From: an uncultured Draconibacterium sp.
Lineage (GTDB): Bacteria; Bacteroidota; Bacteroidia; Bacteroidales; Prolixibacteraceae
Reading direction: 5' to 3'
NCBI RefSeq assembly: GCF_963677575.1
Contig: NZ_OY782038.1
Location: 4,591,501-4,655,500 of the forward strand
Length of the DNA stretch: 64,000 bases
The notes under the pieces are model-generated. The model did no database searches and was not told the DNA's origin. It worked only from the letters and a program-made list of their open reading frames with translations. The number at the start of each line of letters is the position of its first letter. Positions within the stretch are counted from its first letter, which is position 1. Shown in pieces: positions 61,189 through 64,000 of the stretch. A program made the translations under genes and the position numbers.

Positions 61189-61827
61189 TTACAAAAAATC
61201 GCTCCAACGTTTTATTAAATCACGTTTGCAACTTTCTGCAATTAACGGATCGTTTACAGCTTCTTTAACTTTCTCATCAAATTCATCGGCATAAAGAAGG
61301 GTGTAAACTTCGTGTATCGACAGCGATTGTTTTTTATTGATCAGCTGCATGCTGTCGCCGGGATTTACATGACCATTTTCCAAAATCCTGACATAAACAC
61401 CTGAAAAACCTGAATCGACAAACTGGCGTACAATATTGTTACCGTTAAACCTGAACTGCAATTTAAAACAGGGTTGGCGTGGTTGGGTGACTTGTGCAAC
61501 AGCCTCTCCAATTTTATAGGTATCGCCAATATTTATATCCTTTTCGTGCAGGCCATCGATGGTAAGGTTCTCGCCAAACATTCCCCAGGGTAATTCTAAA
61601 TCAGGATATAGTTTTTGCCAATATTGGTAATGATCTGCTGAATAGAGGTAACAGGCTTTATCAACGCCGCCATGGTACCTGCGGTCCATCACATTGTCGT
61701 GTTTCACATCTTCGTTGCCGAGAAAAATCCCCTTGTCAACACCAAATTTGTACAAACCGGTTGGGACCACTTTTCCCTTCCATTTAATTATCCGTGCTTC
61801 AGCAATATTTGTTGAGATGATTTTCAT
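61189..61827 (-). CDS. MOSC domain protein (YiiM-like)
   Basis: The 212-residue protein has the MOSC order: GIFLGNEDVKHDNVMDRRYH (about 34-53), GVDKACYLYSADHYQYW, PWGMFGENLTIDGL and the conserved Cys in TQPRQPCFKLQ (about 120), then a helical C-terminus. YiiM-type proteins use molybdenum cofactor to reduce N-hydroxylated bases or related compounds. Cytoplasmic. The gene shares its strand with the TerB-DnaJ gene, but a dispersed palindromic repeat lies between them. Confidence 0.88.
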   Translation of the reverse strand: MKIISTNIAEARIIKWKGKVVPTGLYKFGVDKGIFLGNEDVKHDNVMDRRYHGGVDKACYLYSADHYQYWQKLYPDLELPWGMFGENLTIDGLHEKDINIGDTYKIGEAVAQVTQPRQPCFKLQFRFNGNNIVRQFVDSGFSGVYVRILENGHVNPGDSMQLINKKQSLSIHEVYTLLYADEFDEKVKEAVNDPLIAESCKRDLIKRWSDFL

Positions 61828-61830
61828 TGT

Positions 61831-61918
61831 GTTGTCATTTCGAATGAAGTGAGAAATCTTTGCGTTAACAGCTATTATCCAACAGATCTTTCAGTCATTC
61901 TTCCTTTGAGATGACAAC
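61831..61918. repeat. 88-bp palindromic intergenic repeat
   Basis: The sequence begins GTTGTCATTTCGAATGAAG and ends with the inverted ATGACAAC. The outer 8 bp are perfect and the inner arms are imperfect (AGAAATCT against AGATCTTTC). It resembles the short palindromic 'GTCATTTCGA...AGATGACA' repeats I know from many Bacteroidota intergenic regions. Only this copy is in the window. Confidence 0.65.
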
Positions 61919-61947
61919 GAAAACTGCGAACTGAGACTGTCAACTGA

Positions 61948-62691
61948 TCAGGCTATCTTGCGTTCCTTTTTAATGTTCTCGTAAGCCTGGTTTACTTTCT
62001 GGAATTTCTCTTTAGCCGCATTTTGAACTTCGTCCCCGAGGGTACTCACTTTGTCAGGATGGTATTTCATTGCCATACGACGGTAGGCTTTTTTCAATTC
62101 ATCGTTGCTGGCTGAGCGGTCAATTTCAAGTATTTTGTAATCGCTATCGGTGTTGGGCACAAACATGGCCTGAATCGACTCAAAATCGTTACTTCCAATG
62201 CCCATTTGGTTGCAAATATGGGTGATCAGCTTTTGTTCTTCCACATCAACCTGGCCATCGGCTTGTGCAATGCCAAACAGAAAATGAACCAGCTGCAGAC
62301 GTGCCGAGTAATTCATGTTGGCTTTAATCTGCTGGCAAACCTCATTAACCGGAATGGTTTGTTGCAGTAAGTCGCGCAACATTTTAATGGCTTCCTGTGC
62401 CGAGTCTTCGCCAAAGTTGTGCACCATAAATTTCTTTACATAGTCGAGCTCCGATTTCAGCACTTTCCCGTCGGCTTTCATTACGGCAGCCACCAAAACC
62501 AGAAGGCTCATTACATATCCGCCAGTGGTAGTTGTTCTGCTTGAGTATCCCGTTCTTGTTCCACGTTTTACGGCTTCCTGTCCTCCATCAAACATCGAAC
62601 CTAAAGTGAATCCTATAATTGCTCCCAGTGGACTGCCGGCAGTCATTACCCAACCAAGTCCGGCTCCTATCCATTTACCAAATTTTGCCAT
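61948..62691 (-). CDS. TerB-DnaJ domain protein
   Basis: The 247-residue protein starts with a glycine-rich hydrophobic segment (GAGLGWVMTAGSPLGAIIGF), possibly membrane-associated. A TerB-like helical domain follows (about 55-170: LVAAVMKADGKVLKSELDYV; GIAQADGQVDVEEQKLI), then a C-terminal J domain (about 185-247: YKILEIDRSASNDELKKAYR, MKYHPDKVS with intact HPD). The layout is like DjlA, a membrane-linked DnaK co-chaperone. The start overlaps the coaE stop by 17 bp, so it is translated with coaE. Confidence 0.9.
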   Translation of the reverse strand: MAKFGKWIGAGLGWVMTAGSPLGAIIGFTLGSMFDGGQEAVKRGTRTGYSSRTTTTGGYVMSLLVLVAAVMKADGKVLKSELDYVKKFMVHNFGEDSAQEAIKMLRDLLQQTIPVNEVCQQIKANMNYSARLQLVHFLFGIAQADGQVDVEEQKLITHICNQMGIGSNDFESIQAMFVPNTDSDYKILEIDRSASNDELKKAYRRMAMKYHPDKVSTLGDEVQNAAKEKFQKVNQAYENIKKERKIA

Positions 62692-63274
62692 ATTCTTTTA
62701 ATTGTTTATCGATTTCAATTAACTGAGGAATCAATAATGTTTTATTGTCGTTTTTAATTTCAAATGAAGCGAGTTTGCGTTTTTGCTCATCGTTCCATTG
62801 TTTGCTCATTCGCTCTTTTATGGCTTCAATTGTTGAGCCATCGCGCTTTGCAACGCGGTCGATTCTCATATTCTCCGGTGCAGTTACCAATAGGGTATAA
62901 TCCATCATTTTATAGAAGCCGCTTTCAAAAAGAATGGCCGCTTCGTGAATGACGTACGGACTGTTTTGTTGGTCAGCCCAAATCATAAATTCCTGCCTCA
63001 CTACAGGATGAATTAATCCGTTTACTTTCTGCATCTCAGTGCTATCAGGAAAAATGATGCCAGCCAGTTTTTTCCGGTCAATTGTGCCGTTTGGTGAATA
63101 AATGTCGGGGCCATACCAGTCAATAAGTCCGGTTTTAATTTGTTCGTGCGAATTCACCAGTTGTTTCGCCCAAACGTCGGCTTCAAAAACAGGAGCTCCC
63201 AGGAGTCTGAAAACCTGGCAAATTACCGATTTTCCACTTCCAATTCCACCTGTAATACCAATCTTTAAAGCCAT
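62675..63274 (-). CDS. coaE: Dephospho-CoA kinase
   Basis: From ATG 63274 (MALKIGITGGIGSGKS) the protein has 199 residues, the normal size; an in-frame ATG 18 bases upstream would overlap the YbbR gene end. It has the P-loop GGIGSGKS (about 9-16), FEADVWAKQLVNS, the lid HEAAILFESGFYKMMDYTLL and VAKRDGSTIEAIKERM. It phosphorylates dephospho-CoA in the last step of coenzyme A synthesis. It lies 4 bp after the YbbR-like gene and overlaps the TerB-DnaJ gene, so the three form an operon. Confidence 0.95.
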   Translation of the reverse strand: MALKIGITGGIGSGKSVICQVFRLLGAPVFEADVWAKQLVNSHEQIKTGLIDWYGPDIYSPNGTIDRKKLAGIIFPDSTEMQKVNGLIHPVVRQEFMIWADQQNSPYVIHEAAILFESGFYKMMDYTLLVTAPENMRIDRVAKRDGSTIEAIKERMSKQWNDEQKRKLASFEIKNDNKTLLIPQLIEIDKQLKEYGKIW

Positions 63275-63278
63275 CTTC

Positions 63279-64000
63279 TTAATACGTTTCAATGAGGTAT
63301 TCTACCGATTCGGGATTAAAGCGTGAAATCTCAACAAACGATGGTTTATCGGTAATTTTCACCCTTAGGCGGCTTTCGCTGTTGCTAATCGATGCATAAT
63401 CAACCACTGCTCGAAAATCGGCATTCGAAATATTGTCAAATTCACTCAAGCCAACAATGCAGTTGAGCGTTAATTCCGACGGGAACAGTTTAATCCTCAC
63501 GTCGGCCGGTTTGTTGATAACCTGTATAGGAAGTCGAACCTGTTTCTCTGTATATTTTTCCACTTCAATTTGTAACAACACCTCTGCCGGAACAACTGTA
63601 GCGGTTTCAGGATGAATGAGTTTTATATTTCGGTTAATTGTTTTATCCACATCTTCGAATGATCGTTTTGTAGTAGAAAGAAAACGAATCGTATCGACTA
63701 CTGACGCGGGGCCGGTAATTTTAACTTCCGAAGGTTTTACCTGCACCGGATTTTTCAAATTAAACTGCGGTTTAAAATCGATGGAAACATTTGCTTTTAC
63801 CGGAACCGTTTTGGTTTTTAAACTGTCGAGTACAATTCGGATAATGTCAGGATTAACCTGTTGAAGGCTAATTTCGTTGCTTATCTGGCTAGAAATTCGT
63901 CGGTTTAACGTATTGGTTGCTACCAGGTAAGTTCCATTGTTCGATTCTAGGTTTTGAGTAATATTCGTCAGGTTTAAGATAATCGGCGAATAGGAAAAAT
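63279..64000 (-). CDS. YbbR-like domain protein (partial, 5' end beyond window)
   Basis: The frame is open from the stop at 63279 to the window edge at 64000. A TTG at 63758 is not the start, since in-frame sequence continues upstream (FSYSPIILNLTNITQNLESN, then RRISSQISNEISLQQVNPDI). The 240 visible residues hold YbbR repeats (LKNPVQVKPSEVKITGPASV; RFLSTTKRSFEDVDKTINR; ADVRIKLFPSELTLNCIVG). In Bacteroidota a YbbR protein with an N-terminal membrane anchor precedes coaE; family function is unclear (in other phyla CdaR activates diadenylate cyclase). No DisA/CdaA gene is visible here. Confidence 0.85.
   Translation of the reverse strand, partial: FSYSPIILNLTNITQNLESNNGTYLVATNTLNRRISSQISNEISLQQVNPDIIRIVLDSLKTKTVPVKANVSIDFKPQFNLKNPVQVKPSEVKITGPASVVDTIRFLSTTKRSFEDVDKTINRNIKLIHPETATVVPAEVLLQIEVEKYTEKQVRLPIQVINKPADVRIKLFPSELTLNCIVGLSEFDNISNADFRAVVDYASISNSESRLRVKITDKPSFVEISRFNPESVEYLIETY

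Noticed and set aside
60980..61294. 104-residue plus-strand ORF between argS and the MOSC gene
   Set aside because: It starts in the likely MOSC terminator and its second half is antisense to the MOSC coding end; the sequence has no family features.
1..64000. CRISPR arrays, rRNA genes, prophage or toxin-antitoxin genes
   Set aside because: I looked for regularly spaced direct repeats, cas genes, rRNA and phage genes and saw none; the only direct tandem repeat is the 45-bp unit at 19946-20035.

Overview
The window reads as chromosome of a Bacteroidota bacterium. The evidence is three complete ECF sigma / FecR anti-sigma / SusC / SusD modules, SusC proteins with a 'STN + carboxypeptidase-like + TonB plug' N-terminus, lipobox SusD proteins, Bacteroidota-type -7 boxes (TAnnTTTG), a DUF5606 gene and an OmpA protein with thrombospondin type 3 repeats. 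The gene set and moderate-to-low GC would suit a marine or sediment member of the Marinilabiliales/Prolixibacteraceae; this placement is inference and was not computed.

Layout. (1) 1-11.3 kb, mixed housekeeping and accessory genes: an S9 peptidase, a small CCG-motif membrane protein, a saccharopine dehydrogenase-like enzyme, a sensorless receiver-kinase with a NarL-type regulator, a secreted hypothetical protein, a secreted GH51 arabinofuranosidase, a Tat-type aldo/keto reductase, a pterin carbinolamine dehydratase and a membrane protein. (2) 11.4-19.8 kb, minus strand, PUL 1: sigma, FecR, SusC, SusD and a GH30 lipoprotein enzyme. (3) 19.9-21.4 kb, an IS4-family insertion sequence whose left end is tandemly duplicated. 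(4) 21.5-29.5 kb, minus strand, module 2: Tat-type metallophosphoesterase, sigma, FecR, SusC, SusD, with no glycoside hydrolase. (5) 30.0-46.8 kb, plus strand, PUL 3: sigma, FecR, SusC, a long SusD, GH2, a GH105-CE12 fusion, GH115 and a deleted GH106 remnant, ending at a strong terminator and a tRNA-Leu(GAG). (6) 47-64 kb, core genes: lipoprotein, purL, two flavodoxin-like reductases, a DJ-1/PfpI protein, an RpoE-like sigma factor, a BtuB-like receptor, DUF5606, a DEDDh exonuclease, OmpA, argS, MOSC, TerB-DnaJ, coaE and a YbbR-like gene cut by the window end.

How the genes work together. In each Sus module the expected logic is that ligand binding by SusC/SusD is passed through the SusC STN domain to FecR, which releases the ECF sigma factor to transcribe susCD. 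The enzymes of PUL 3 (GH2, unsaturated uronyl hydrolase, acetylesterase, alpha-glucuronidase, former rhamnosidase) point to an acetylated, uronate- and rhamnose-bearing plant or algal polysaccharide such as rhamnogalacturonan I or the glycan of arabinogalactan protein. Module 2 may take up a phosphorylated ligand.

Most interesting non-coding structure: all three susC leaders carry two consecutive stem-loops at nearly constant distance from the ATG, and those of modules 2 and 3 share sequence. All three susD genes are followed by a strong hairpin. A run of five hairpins lies upstream of purL. These are the best candidates for undescribed regulation in this window.
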